Shown piece after piece: positions 8,630 through 17,881 of a stretch of 64,000 bases of DNA; within the stretch, counting starts at the first letter, position 1; each line of letters starts with the position of its first letter. The DNA comes from BOG-1155 sp963717985 (lineage in GTDB: Bacteria > Desulfobacterota > Syntrophorhabdia > Syntrophorhabdales > WCHB1-27), in NCBI GenBank assembly GCA_963717985.1, contig CAVQYC010000003.1, positions 744,001 through 808,000 on the forward strand, written 5' to 3'. Position numbers and translations under genes: made by a program. The notes under the pieces are model-generated. The model was not told the DNA's origin. It saw only the letters and a program-made list of their open reading frames with translations, and searched no databases.

Positions 8630-10639
8630 ATGGCGGAAGGAAGCTCTACCATTACCAGCATGATGTCGGAAACGAGGACGTTTCCCCCATCAAAAGAATT
8701 CGTTGACCAGGCATACATAAAGAGCAGGGCACAATACGAGGCGATGTGGAAAGAGTCTATCGAGAACCCCGAGAAGTTCTGGGGGGGTATCGCCAGCGAG
8801 CTTTTCTGGTTCAAGAAGTGGGACAAGGTAAACCAGGAAAACTTCGCCAAAGCCGACATCAAATGGTTTCTCGGCGGAAAGACCAATATCGCATACAACT
8901 GTCTGGATTATCAAATCGAGAAAGGAAACGGAGATAAAGTAGCCATCATCTTCCAGGGAGAGCCGGACGATGATGTGAAGAAGATCACTTACAAAGACAT
9001 GCTCGTGCAAGTCTCCCGGTTTGCCAATGTCCTGAAGAAGAAGGGCGTGAAGAAAGGCGACAGGGTTGCCATTTATTTGCCCATGATTAGTGAGCTGGCC
9101 GTTGCCATGCTGGCATGCGCAAGGATCGGAGCAGTCCATACCATCGTCTTCGGCGGCTTCTCCGCCGAGGCCCTCAGGGACAGGATCATCGACGCAGGGG
9201 CGACTGTCCTTGTTACCGCAAACGGCTACTGGCGTTCCGGCAAACACGTGAGCTCGAAGGCGAGCGCCGATACCGCCTGCGATCTGTGCGAGAAGCAGGG
9301 GCACAAAATCCAGAGCGTGCTTGTCGTCAAAAGGCTTCCCGACCTCGAAGTCCCGATGAAGGCGGGGAGGGACACCTTCTGGGGTGACGAGGTAGCTGCA
9401 TCAGACGTGAGCGACACGTGTCCCGCAGAGCAGATGGACGCGGAAGACCCCCTGTTCCTCCTCTACACCTCCGGCTCCACGGGCAAGCCGAAAGGCGTCA
9501 TGCACACCATCGGCGGCTACATGGTCTTCGTCTATTCGACCATGAAATACATCTTTGATTACAAGCCCAAGGACGTCTTTTTCTGCTCCGCCGACATCGG
9601 CTGGGTCACCGGCCACAGCTACATCGTGTACGGCCCGCTCTGCAACGGCGCCACTTCGATTATCTTCGAGTCCGTCCCCACCTACCCGAAGCCGGATAGG
9701 TTCTGGCAGATTATCGAGAAGTTCAAGGTAAGCATCTTCTACACCGCCCCGACCGCTATCAGGGCTATCGCGAGAGAAGGCGACGAGTGGCCTGCGAAGA
9801 GGGACCTTTCGTCCTTAAGGCTCCTCGGCTCGGTGGGCGAGCCCATCAACCCCGAAGCCTGGATGTGGTATCACAAGAACATCGGGAGGGAAAAGTGCCC
9901 CATCGCCGATACGTGGTGGCAGACGGAGACGGGCGGCATTCTCATCACGCCCCTTCCCGGCGCATGGCCGACCAAGCCCGGCTCGGCGACGCTGCCGTTC
10001 TTCGGCGTCGACGCAGTCGTGTTGAAGCCGAGAAGCTCGGCGGCCGAGCCCGCGGTTGAAGCCGGCGTGAACGAAGGCGGCGAGCTCTGTATCAGGAGGT
10101 CCTGGCCCGGCATGATGAGGGGCGTCTACAAGGACCCGGAAAGGTTCTATACCACCTATTTCGTCCAGCAGCCCGGTTTCTATTTCTCCGGTGACGGCGC
10201 CAGAAGGGACGAGGACGGCTATTTCTGGCTCCTCGGCCGCGTCGACGACGTGGTGAACGTATCCGGTCACAGGATCGGCACCGCCGAAGTCGAGAGCGCC
10301 CTCGTCTCTCACCCGGCAGTGGCGGAAGCGGCAGTCGTCGGCTTCCCGCACGATGTGAAGGGCGAAGACCTTTACGCCTATGTCATCCTCAAGGTAGGCC
10401 AGACAGGCAGCGATGAGCTCAAGAAGGCGCTTGTGGCGCACGTGCGGAAGGAGATCGGTCCTATCGCATCCCCCGGAAAGCTCCAGTTTGTCCCCGGTCT
10501 CCCGAAGACGAGGTCAGGGAAGATCATGAGAAGGATCCTGAGAAAGGTGGCGTCCGGCGAGCTGGATCAGCTTGGCGATACCAGTACCTTAGCCGATCCT
10601 TCAGTGGTCGACGAGATCGTAAAGAACAGGATTAAGTAA
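8630..10639 (+). CDS. acs: Acetyl-CoA synthetase (AMP-forming)
   Basis: A 669-residue ANL-superfamily enzyme that activates acetate to acetyl-CoA through acetyl-AMP. Seen: N-terminal ACAS domain (SRAQYEAMWKESIENPEKFW), P-loop-like LYTSGSTGKPKGVMHT near residue 285, WWQTETGG, the hinge DGYFWLLGRVDDVVNVSGHR, and C-terminal PKTRSGKIMRR with the lysine that is usually regulated by acetylation. Length is normal for Acs. A GAGGAGG ribosome-binding site precedes the ATG. It stands alone between a promoter candidate and a strong terminator. Confidence 0.95.
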   Translation: MAEGSSTITSMMSETRTFPPSKEFVDQAYIKSRAQYEAMWKESIENPEKFWGGIASELFWFKKWDKVNQENFAKADIKWFLGGKTNIAYNCLDYQIEKGNGDKVAIIFQGEPDDDVKKITYKDMLVQVSRFANVLKKKGVKKGDRVAIYLPMISELAVAMLACARIGAVHTIVFGGFSAEALRDRIIDAGATVLVTANGYWRSGKHVSSKASADTACDLCEKQGHKIQSVLVVKRLPDLEVPMKAGRDTFWGDEVAASDVSDTCPAEQMDAEDPLFLLYTSGSTGKPKGVMHTIGGYMVFVYSTMKYIFDYKPKDVFFCSADIGWVTGHSYIVYGPLCNGATSIIFESVPTYPKPDRFWQIIEKFKVSIFYTAPTAIRAIAREGDEWPAKRDLSSLRLLGSVGEPINPEAWMWYHKNIGREKCPIADTWWQTETGGILITPLPGAWPTKPGSATLPFFGVDAVVLKPRSSAAEPAVEAGVNEGGELCIRRSWPGMMRGVYKDPERFYTTYFVQQPGFYFSGDGARRDEDGYFWLLGRVDDVVNVSGHRIGTAEVESALVSHPAVAEAAVVGFPHDVKGEDLYAYVILKVGQTGSDELKKALVAHVRKEIGPIASPGKLQFVPGLPKTRSGKIMRRILRKVASGELDQLGDTSTLADPSVVDEIVKNRIK

Positions 10640-10664
10640 GAGTTCCATAGAGATAAGGGAAAAT

Positions 10665-10703
10665 GCAAAAAGGGCGCGCGGAAAATATGCGCGCCCTTTT
10701 TGC
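10665..10703 (+). terminator. Rho-independent terminator after acs
   Basis: A perfect 15-bp inverted repeat (GCAAAAAGGGCGCGC / GCGCGCCCTTTTTGC) with a 9-base loop and a T5 tract, 25 bases after the acs stop. Its symmetry would let it work on either strand. Confidence 0.9.
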
Positions 10704-10785
10704 GTCTTGTCCGCCCCGGAATAGGTATTGACCACGCGCGCGACAAGCCCTTATACTAGGACGGCCGGAAGGAGGCCGCGAAAAG

Positions 10786-11328
10786 ATGAAAACAGTGATC
10801 CTCTTTGGAAGCCCGCGTAAAGACGGCAATACGCACGCCCTTGTCGACGCCTTTGCCGGTGTGATAAGGGAAAAGCAGCATGACGTCAGCGTCCTCTACC
10901 TGGGCGACCTGAATATATGCCCCTGCCGGGGCTGCCTCTCCTGTCTCGAAAAAGGGGAGTGCCCGATCGACGACGATATGGAACAGGTGAGAAGGCATAT
11001 AATGGAAGCGGAGGTCGTGGTCTATGCGACACCCATTTACTGGTTCGGTCCCTCTGCGCAGTTGAAGCTCGTCATGGACCGCTCCCTCGCTTTCCTTGAC
11101 GCTGACTATAGCTCGCGCGTGCGGGGCAAGAAGGCGGTCACGCTCATTACCTGTGCCGATGAGAGTCATGACACGTGTCAACCGGCCCTCGATATGTTCA
11201 GGAAGACCTTCGAACTGCTCGGCATGACATACGCGGGTCATGTGGAGGCCGTGGGTTGCACCGACAAGGGAAAGGTGGGCAGTGAGATGCTCCGGGCCGC
11301 AAGAATGGTGGCAGGGTCGGTCCTATGA
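10786..11328 (+). CDS. NADPH-dependent FMN reductase / iron-sulfur flavoprotein family
   Basis: A 180-residue flavodoxin-fold protein. Seen: ILFGSPRKDGNTHALVDAF, the FMN phosphate loop, then CPCRGCLSCLEKGEC near residue 45, a compact Cys cluster as in iron-sulfur flavoproteins, and YATPIYWFGPSAQLKLVMDR, the FMN-contacting stretch. Such proteins carry out small redox reactions or shuttle electrons in anaerobes; the substrate is unknown. The gene overlaps ttcA by four bases (ATGA), so the two are co-translated. The flavin-fold call is firm and the electron partner unknown. Confidence 0.82.
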   Translation: MKTVILFGSPRKDGNTHALVDAFAGVIREKQHDVSVLYLGDLNICPCRGCLSCLEKGECPIDDDMEQVRRHIMEAEVVVYATPIYWFGPSAQLKLVMDRSLAFLDADYSSRVRGKKAVTLITCADESHDTCQPALDMFRKTFELLGMTYAGHVEAVGCTDKGKVGSEMLRAARMVAGSVL

Positions 11329-12050
11329 GCAGCGGCGCGGCTCACGCGTCCCACTTTCTCACAAAGAAGGTGGGCAAGGCTATCTGGGACTACAAGATGC
11401 TGAGAGACGGGGACCGGGTCCTGCTCGCCGTGTCCGGGGGAAAGGACAGCCTGGGCCTCTTAAGGATAATGAAAGAAAGGCTGAAGTTCGTCCCCATCGA
11501 TTACGAGCTCGTCGCCTGCCACGTGGATATGGGTTTTGACTGGGTCGATACGGAAGCCCTGAAGGCGCACTTCGAGCGGGAGGGCGTCCGGTACGTGGTA
11601 GCGAAAGCGGACAAGGACTGGACGGAGGATAAACCTTTCACCTGTTTCTGGTGCAGTTGGGAGAGAAGAAAGGTCCTTTTCAGCATGATGGGAGAGATGG
11701 GTTGTTCCAAATTGGCCCTGGGACACCACATGGACGATATAATAGAGACGATGCTCCTTAACCTGCTCTTCAATGGAGAGATCGGGACGATGAAGCCCTG
11801 CCAGGAGATGTTCAAGGGCAGGTTTACGATTGTCAGGCCCCTGGCCTACGTGCAGGAGAAGGAGTTGAAACGCCTTGCGGAAAAACTCGATCTGCCGGTG
11901 ATAAAATCCCAATGCACCAACGGGGAGCGATCCAAAAGGCGGCTTGTGAAGAGTATGATATCCGAGGTGGAGCGCCACAACAGGAATGTGAAGAAGAACA
12001 TATTCCGCAGCCTCCAGCGCGTGCGGGAAGAGTACCTCCTGAACCGCTGA
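11325..12050 (+). CDS. ttcA: TtcA-like tRNA 2-thiocytidine synthetase
   Basis: A 241-residue PP-loop ATPase of the TtcA/TtuA type, which activates a tRNA base with ATP and inserts sulfur through an iron-sulfur cluster. Seen: PP-loop VSGGKDSLGLL near residue 36, CFWCSWERRK (CxxC near residue 107), LALGHHMDDIIETML and a third conserved cysteine in SQCTNG. TtcA acts at cytidine 32 of some tRNAs; the very similar TtuA-type enzymes modify uridine 54, so the exact tRNA position is not settled by sequence reading alone. Confidence 0.82.
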   Translation: MSSGAAHASHFLTKKVGKAIWDYKMLRDGDRVLLAVSGGKDSLGLLRIMKERLKFVPIDYELVACHVDMGFDWVDTEALKAHFEREGVRYVVAKADKDWTEDKPFTCFWCSWERRKVLFSMMGEMGCSKLALGHHMDDIIETMLLNLLFNGEIGTMKPCQEMFKGRFTIVRPLAYVQEKELKRLAEKLDLPVIKSQCTNGERSKRRLVKSMISEVERHNRNVKKNIFRSLQRVREEYLLNR

Positions 12051-12185
12051 AAGCCTGCTTCCCCGTTTCGTCTCCTTTCACGACGAGGCGCGTAATCCAC
12101 AATTCTTTTTCCGTTTCCTTAAGAAAACAGCGGAATATGCGATATTGCAATTAATGGCTGATATGTCATCCAACAGGGGTTGCGG

Positions 12186-12226
12186 TTAGGTACATGCGGC
12201 AGATGGCTGCCACCTAAGGCCCATGT
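12186..12226 (+). promoter_or_regulatory. Structured 5' leader with possible pseudoknot
   Basis: A nested hairpin is visible: TTAGGT (12186-12191) pairs with ACCTAA (12212-12217), enclosing GGCAG/CTGCC (12198-12202 / 12207-12211) with an ATGG loop. The six-base bulge ACATGC on the 5' side can pair with CATGT at 12222-12226, forming a pseudoknot. It lies 50 bases before a solute-binding protein gene and matches no riboswitch class I can name. Otherwise 12051-12185 holds no gene. Confidence 0.4.
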
Positions 12227-12277
12227 GGCGACGGTTGAGCCATGCGATATAAATACTATCAAAGGGGGGATCGTTTA

Positions 12278-13015
12278 ATGTTACGAGCAAGCAGGTGTTT
12301 TATCATGGCAGCGGTCTGTTTTTGTCTTCTCCTTCCTCAGGCGCACGCAAGAGACCTCAAGGTGAGTCTGCCCTTCATTCCACCCCTCGTGGAATCGAAG
12401 GACAAGGGGATTCTGGTTGACTTGATGAAGGCAATGGCCGAGGAATACAAAGACGGGAAAATTACCTGGGATGTGGTTCCTTTTCCGAGATCTTTGGATA
12501 ATGTGGAAAAGGGAAGGGCTGATTTCCATGTGCCGTACATTACACCCATGAATCCCCAGAGGATCCCGTTTCAGTACTCCACGGAGGTCATATTCAAGGT
12601 TATCATGGCCCTTTACACGAACAAAAACAACAAGGATATTAACCCAGGGAACGTGACCAAGTACAAGATTGAGACCGACGCGGGTGCCAAGTACGTGTTT
12701 GATGGTCCCCTACCAAACATAATGGGCTCTCCCAGCATCGAGTCGAGCCTGCAGAAGGTGGATATGGGGAGAATAGACGGCTGGTTATTTGCCATGCCCG
12801 AGTCCGATCTGGCGCTTAAGAAGCTTGGTCTGAAGAACATTAAGAGGTGGGAATACAAGAAGTACGACGTGAAGGCGCTGCTGCCTCTCGGTGAGAAGGG
12901 CAAAGAGACGGACAAGATACTCACCGAACTCATCAAGAAGCTGAAGGCAAATGGACAGTACCAGAAGATCATGGCCCCCATACTGGACCAGAAGTTCGAC
13001 AACTGGCAACTCTAG
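12278..13015 (+). CDS. Periplasmic solute-binding protein, family 3
   Basis: A 245-residue extracytoplasmic binding protein. A signal peptide is clear (MLRASRCFIMAAVCFCLLLPQAHA, cleavage after AHA). The mature part has the SBP_bac_3 pattern: DLKVSLPFIPPLVES, GILVDLMKAMAEEY, VPFPRSLDNVEKGRADF. ATG at 12278 is preferred over 12242 because GGGGGGA precedes it and the signal peptide starts there. No permease or ATPase gene is adjacent, so it may be an orphan ABC receptor or a sensor-type binding protein. The ligand is unknown. Confidence 0.75.
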   Translation: MLRASRCFIMAAVCFCLLLPQAHARDLKVSLPFIPPLVESKDKGILVDLMKAMAEEYKDGKITWDVVPFPRSLDNVEKGRADFHVPYITPMNPQRIPFQYSTEVIFKVIMALYTNKNNKDINPGNVTKYKIETDAGAKYVFDGPLPNIMGSPSIESSLQKVDMGRIDGWLFAMPESDLALKKLGLKNIKRWEYKKYDVKALLPLGEKGKETDKILTELIKKLKANGQYQKIMAPILDQKFDNWQL

Positions 13016-13041
13016 ACGGAGCGCCGCGCTAGGAACTTGAC

Positions 13042-13078
13042 GCGGTCCGGGTCTCCCTTACCGGAAGACCCGGACCGC
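13042..13078. terminator. Strong stem-loop between convergent genes
   Basis: A perfect 13-bp stem (GCGGTCCGGGTCT / AGACCCGGACCGC) with an 11-base loop lies between the convergent binding-protein and dprA-like genes. It has no T tract on either strand, so it is probably a transcript-stabilising or weak bidirectional terminator. Confidence 0.55.
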
Positions 13079-13133
13079 ATGAGCAGCCAACGTCTCTGCC
13101 ACCCACCCGCAAGAATGCTCACCCTACCCTTCC

Positions 13134-14108
13134 TCAAAAAAGACCTTCTTGTGCGGGGCACTTAGGGGGTTCCTTTCCCTCGGCGGGCAGCCAGCCATGG
13201 AACGCCTGCAAGTCATCATCGAGTAAGCGTTCCGGCAGCCACATCGCGCCTCGCCGGACCAGTTCTCCATTCCCCGCGTCCCTGTCCGTGGTGCGTTTTA
13301 CCCAAAGAGGGACCCACCGGTTTTTCAGGTTCTCGACGGCCCCGTTCCAGGTTCCGCCGCTTTTGCCCGAGTGCACCGCCACCACACAATCCGAGAGGCA
13401 ATATATATACTTGTTGCGAGCCATTGCGCTTCCCGCGGTAAACCCCGCTTCCGGATGAAACGGCGACACGAGCGCCAGATCCTGGCGATGGAGGGCCTGA
13501 CGGTACTTTTGAGACACCGACATTTTAAGAAGACTGTCGGCCAGCACGCCGATAACGGTGCCGCCGGCGCCTATCGCCCCAAGCATAGCAGCCTGATCTA
13601 TGCCCCGGGCGCCGCCGGAAACAACCGACTTGCCGGATCGCGCCAGCGTATCACCCAGGGATAGTGCAAACTTCTCGTCTTCAGCACTTGCATTGCGAGA
13701 TCCCACAATGGCAATGCCACCGGTTTCGAGCAGTTTACTATTGCCGCAGCCGTAGAGTATAGGCGAAGAGAGCCCCTTCAGGCGCCCCTTCAGGCGCCCC
13801 GGATAGTCCGGTTCCGAGCGGGCCTTTATCCAGATACCGGCACGCTGCCATTTTTCAAGGGCCAGGCTCAAAGCCATGCCTCGGTTGAGCAATCTTTGGA
13901 TACGATCGCGCAGGAGGTGGGGATCGTCCCAGTCATGCAACACCTTCAAGGGATCGTCGACCAGCAGATCCCCTGACTTCATGCCCCGGTCCCTCAGCCA
14001 GACGAGCAGCCTGTTCCATTCTCCCGTCGTGAGCGGCTGGGCATCCGTTCCGGACATTCCGGCCAGGCGGGCGGTCAGTAGTAGTGCGGCCTGCACGTTA
14101 TTAGTCAT
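13134..14108 (-). CDS. DprA/Smf-like protein paired with RecQ-PRTase
   Basis: A 324-residue DprA-family protein with a Rossmann-like fold for DNA or nucleotide binding. Seen: IAIVGSRNASAEDEKFALSLG near residue 130, SGGARGIDQAAMLGA, then SPFHPEAGFTAGSAMARNKYIYCLSD and KSGGTWNGA. It lacks the C-terminal winged-helix of standard DprA and diverges in its N-terminus. It starts six bases after the stop of the RecQ-phosphoribosyltransferase gene. DprA-like proteins paired with PRTases (ShosA with ShosT) are known as toxin-antitoxin or anti-phage pairs, and I read this protein as the partner or antitoxin half. A 12-base tandem duplication at about 13775-13800 encodes RLKGRLKG. Confidence 0.8.
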   Translation of the reverse strand: MTNNVQAALLLTARLAGMSGTDAQPLTTGEWNRLLVWLRDRGMKSGDLLVDDPLKVLHDWDDPHLLRDRIQRLLNRGMALSLALEKWQRAGIWIKARSEPDYPGRLKGRLKGLSSPILYGCGNSKLLETGGIAIVGSRNASAEDEKFALSLGDTLARSGKSVVSGGARGIDQAAMLGAIGAGGTVIGVLADSLLKMSVSQKYRQALHRQDLALVSPFHPEAGFTAGSAMARNKYIYCLSDCVVAVHSGKSGGTWNGAVENLKNRWVPLWVKRTTDRDAGNGELVRRGAMWLPERLLDDDLQAFHGWLPAEGKEPPKCPAQEGLF

Positions 14109-14114
14109 CCCGGC

Positions 14115-16226
14115 TCATCCCCCGGCCATTGTTGTAGCCAGAGCTAATGGATAGATTCTGCCACAGCCGGCTTTTCGCAGCAAGGCGCCGACAGCCGTGA
14201 GAGTCCAGCCGGAATCCACAATATCATCGACGAGAAGCAGACATTCGTCAGGAATATCCCCCCGAACCTCAAATGCGCCATCGAGGTTCAGGCATTGATG
14301 AAAACGGTTGTTCTTGGCTTTTTGCGGCTCGTTGTGCTTAACCTTGATTATCACATCCAGAAATGGAATTCCCAGCTTGCGGGCTAGCCTGTGAGCAAAC
14401 CCCGGAACCAATTCAGGACGGTTGAAGGACGGCACACATGCGACCCAACGGGGAGGGGGGTCTGGCTTCCAACGCTCCAGAATCATGGACGCCGCCGCAT
14501 CAACGAGGGCATCGTCGAATTTTCCTTTATACTTATTCTCCGCGACGAGCTGACCCCAACCCGCATCACCCCATCTCGACAGGATTTGCCCTGTCTCTGA
14601 CGAGAGTCCCTGTTTTTCCAGGTTCCCTTCAAGCCCATACACGGGAAAGGCCCCTTTCGGCAGAAGCTTTTTGGCCTGTAACGGAAGCTCCCCGTTGCGC
14701 AGGAACTCAACAGCTTCGGTGCTCAGAATACGAGATGGCGCAACCGGCAGCGCCAATTCAGGTCTGCATACCACACACTTTCCGCACGCGTTTTCGTCGG
14801 TGTCATCGAGGGCATTTCTGAGGAATGTCATCAGGCAGCTTTGATGGTCGATGTACTGCTGAATCTCCGCCCATTCGCGAGACCGCTGATTTGTGAGGAA
14901 AGCGATCCGATCACGGTCGAGCCTATACTCGATGGCAGTCCTGTGCCATTTGCTGCCGACTTTGATGATGGGGGCAGGGTTCTCCACCATCAGCAACTTC
15001 AGCACATGCTCGATCTGTCCCATTCTCAGGTTGATCCGCTGTTGCAGCTCATTGACGGTCAACCCATCGGATGCATCCAGACTACCTAATATTTCCCGCA
15101 CATGGGCTTCCGGGGGAAAGGCCGATTGCCGAAAGTACTCATGGATCCGGTCATCCTCACGGCCTGACAGAAGGATGCCGTAGGCATGTTCGATGGCCCG
15201 GCCTGCCCGCCCTACCTGTTGATAATAGGCAATGACGGAACCCGGCGCCTGATAGTGAATTACGAATCCGAGATCGGGTTTATCGTAGCCCATCCCAAGC
15301 GCCGTCGTGGCAACAAGGGCTTTCAGCTTATTGGCAAGCAGCCTCTCTTCCAGGCTTCTTCTGTAGGTGTCCGAATCCGGGAAATCAGGATGTTCTACAT
15401 CGGAATGATAGGCGGCGGCAACGATAGAGTTCCTTTGAAGCCATTCCGCCACCTGATCGGCGTCCCGTTTCGTGAGCGTGTAGATAATGCCGGTGCCGGC
15501 CATGCGGGGGACCTGCTCGACCAGCCAGGCCAGGCGAGCTGCCTGATCGGGCAGACGAATATTTTGTAACGTCAGGCTCTCCCGGATGAGAGGGCCTCGG
15601 GCAATGCGGATATCACCCATTTGTTCCGTAATGTCATGAATCACGCGGTTGTTTGCGGTGGCTGTGGTGCCCAAAACGGGCATATTCGGCGGCATTTGGC
15701 GAAGCACGTTAACAATTCTACGGTAGTCCGGCCGGAAATCATGCCCCCAGTCGGAGATGCAATGCGCCTCATCCACCACCAAAAGCGCTATCCGTTGACC
15801 GACCGGGAGCAGTATCTTCTCGATGAACTCATCGTTGGCAAGCCTTTCCGGCGAGATGAGCATGACATCGACCTGGTCCGCAAGCATCTGCCCCTTTACG
15901 GCCTCCCATTCGTTCAGGTTTGTGGAATTGATCGTAACCGCGCGAATGCCTATGCGTTCTGCCGCTTCTATCTGATTACGCATCAATGCCAGCAAAGGAG
16001 AAATAATGATGGTAGGACCGAGTCCGAGATCTCGAAAAGCCCTTGCGCTGATGAAATAGACAATGCTTTTACCCCAGCCCGTGCGCTGCACGAGGAGCAT
16101 CTTCCGTCGATGGTTGACCAGGCTGTCGATGGTCTCCCACTGTCCTTCGCGAAACCGCGCCTCGCTGCTGTTCAACGCAACTCTGAGAAGGTTACGCGCT
16201 TTTTCTTCTGTCCACACCGGTCCCAT
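14115..16226 (-). CDS. RecQ-type helicase fused to a ComF-like phosphoribosyltransferase
   Basis: About 703 residues from ATG 16226, chosen because AAGGAG lies 11 bases upstream; an earlier in-frame ATG exists at 16262. Domains in order: RecQ-type SF2 helicase with Walker A QRTGWGKS at 47-54, DEAHCISDW at 152-160, TTATAN, and motif VI QVGRAGR; a zinc-binding region ending CGKCVVC; then a C-terminal PRTase domain of about 180 residues ending in the PRPP loop VDDIVDSGWT at 666-675. Normal RecQ has no PRTase. Such fusions occur with DprA-like partners in bacterial conflict systems. Likely role: DNA or phage sensing coupled to PRPP-dependent chemistry; this is inference. Confidence 0.85.
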   Translation of the reverse strand: MGPVWTEEKARNLLRVALNSSEARFREGQWETIDSLVNHRRKMLLVQRTGWGKSIVYFISARAFRDLGLGPTIIISPLLALMRNQIEAAERIGIRAVTINSTNLNEWEAVKGQMLADQVDVMLISPERLANDEFIEKILLPVGQRIALLVVDEAHCISDWGHDFRPDYRRIVNVLRQMPPNMPVLGTTATANNRVIHDITEQMGDIRIARGPLIRESLTLQNIRLPDQAARLAWLVEQVPRMAGTGIIYTLTKRDADQVAEWLQRNSIVAAAYHSDVEHPDFPDSDTYRRSLEERLLANKLKALVATTALGMGYDKPDLGFVIHYQAPGSVIAYYQQVGRAGRAIEHAYGILLSGREDDRIHEYFRQSAFPPEAHVREILGSLDASDGLTVNELQQRINLRMGQIEHVLKLLMVENPAPIIKVGSKWHRTAIEYRLDRDRIAFLTNQRSREWAEIQQYIDHQSCLMTFLRNALDDTDENACGKCVVCRPELALPVAPSRILSTEAVEFLRNGELPLQAKKLLPKGAFPVYGLEGNLEKQGLSSETGQILSRWGDAGWGQLVAENKYKGKFDDALVDAAASMILERWKPDPPPRWVACVPSFNRPELVPGFAHRLARKLGIPFLDVIIKVKHNEPQKAKNNRFHQCLNLDGAFEVRGDIPDECLLLVDDIVDSGWTLTAVGALLRKAGCGRIYPLALATTMAGG

Positions 16227-16789
16227 CTCGTATCTGTCTCCTTCAATTTTCAACCTGATCATCGGTGTATAGTTACAGCTAGTGTGCGTTATTGTCAAGT
16301 TTTTTTGAACTGAAGTGAAAGCAACGTGACTCGGGGACACGTGGGCGCCATCGATCGATAATCAAGATATAGCAACAAAAATGTAGGAACCATAACGCGG
16401 CCGCAGCCTTTGCTTTACTACCAAAATACTGTAGTCTAACGTATAGAGATCAGTGCGAAATTGCCTCGACGCCGTACGAGCACGCTAAGGTGTCGGGTAG
16501 ACCGGGGTGTCCGGTTTCCATTGAAAGCCGGCTTTCCTCGTGCATAAGGAAACCAAAGAGAGGAATCAAGATGGGCAGAAAAAAGGACGATGGCCCCGGA
16601 CGCGGGAAGTCCGAACCCCATGAATCGCCTAGTCTGCGAAAAGGTCCGGGGCGTAGTGATGGGTGTCTATCATCCTCGGGAGAAGGGTTACCACTGGAGA
16701 ATCGATAAAGCCTGCGCACTGCGCCCGCGCGTATTAACTTCAGATCATAGAGGGATGTGCCGTAAGAGCTGCCTGGAGAGGAGGAGCAG
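16227..16789. other. Gap between RecQ-PRTase and DUF362 genes
   Basis: This 563-base divergent gap has no recognisable gene. One weak possibility is a 45-codon frame at 16571-16708 on the plus strand (MGRKKDDGPGRGK...) with GAGAGGA six bases upstream; it is basic and low complexity and matches nothing I recognise. The gap is expected to hold promoters for both flanking units, but no convincing pair of hexamers was found. Confidence 0.3.
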
Positions 16790-17881
16790 GTGAAGCGGGC
16801 CGTTGTCGCCGTAATGAAAACCACGCCCCGGGCGGTTTTTGATGATATTGCCACGCTCATGGGGATGGCCGGCCTGAAGGATGCCCTGAAGCCGGGCACG
16901 ACGACGATCCTGAAGGACAATATTTCCTGGCATCTGCCGCTGCTCTCTGCCAACACCACGCCATGGCAACTCGAAGGGGCGATCAGGGCGCTCAACGCGG
17001 CCGGTTTCCCCGAGATCATCAGCGTGCACAACAACACGGTGGTCACGGACCCGGTCCGGGGCTTGCGTCTCAACAAGCTGGCGCCGGTCTACGCACGTTA
17101 CAAAATCCCGGAGAAATACAACTTCGTGCCGGAACAGGTCAGCTGGGAGACATTCCGTCCAAAAGCCCGCATGAGGGCCCTCGACCGCATCTTTCCGGAG
17201 GGCATCAGCATACCGGCCCTGTTTCGCGGGACCAATATCGTCCATCTTCCAACGGCAAAGTGTCATATCTACACCACGGTGACGGGGGCCATGAAGAACG
17301 CCTTCGGTGGTCTCCTCACCACCCGCCGCCACTACACGCACAGCCTCATTCACGAGACGCTGGTCGACCTCCTTGCGATACAGAAAGAGATCCACACGGG
17401 GATATTCAGCCTGATGGATGCCACTTTTTGCGGCAACGGACCCGGACCCCGCACCATGGTCCCTGTAGAAAAAGGCCTGATGCTGGCGAGTGCCGATTCA
17501 GTAGCGATCGATGCGGTCGCGGCCCGAATGATGGGCTTCGACCCGATGACCATCGGGTTCATACGGATGGCCCATGAAGACGGGCTCGGCGTCGGAAGGT
17601 TTGAGGAGATCGAGGTGGCAGGAGAGGACGTATCAGGGATGAATTTCCACTTCTCCGTGGGAGACAATATGGCCAGCCGCGTCGGAGACCTCATCTGGTT
17701 CGGCCCCTTGCGGCGCTTCCAAAAGCTCTTTTTCCATACGCCCCTTGTTTACCCGTTTATCATGGGATCGTATCTGTACCACGATTGGGTCTGGTGGCCT
17801 ATGGTCGGCAAACAACGCATGAAGACCATAGAGCGGGACACGGAGTGGGGTAAGTTTTTTGCACAATACCCGGATCGTTGA
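16790..17881 (+). CDS. DUF362 family protein
   Basis: A 363-residue DUF362 protein. The family is common in anaerobes, often near iron-sulfur proteins, and has no proven reaction. Seen: TTILKDNISWHLP near residue 38, AAGFPEIISVHNNTV, NIVHLPTAKCHIYTTVTGAMKNAFGGLLTTRRHYTHS around 145-185, and SADSVAIDAVAARMMGFDP. No ferredoxin domain is attached here. The start is GTG with GGAGGAG upstream. The stop overlaps the next gene (TTGA), so it is translationally coupled with the HAD-UbiA fusion. Confidence 0.82.
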   Translation: MKRAVVAVMKTTPRAVFDDIATLMGMAGLKDALKPGTTTILKDNISWHLPLLSANTTPWQLEGAIRALNAAGFPEIISVHNNTVVTDPVRGLRLNKLAPVYARYKIPEKYNFVPEQVSWETFRPKARMRALDRIFPEGISIPALFRGTNIVHLPTAKCHIYTTVTGAMKNAFGGLLTTRRHYTHSLIHETLVDLLAIQKEIHTGIFSLMDATFCGNGPGPRTMVPVEKGLMLASADSVAIDAVAARMMGFDPMTIGFIRMAHEDGLGVGRFEEIEVAGEDVSGMNFHFSVGDNMASRVGDLIWFGPLRRFQKLFFHTPLVYPFIMGSYLYHDWVWWPMVGKQRMKTIERDTEWGKFFAQYPDR

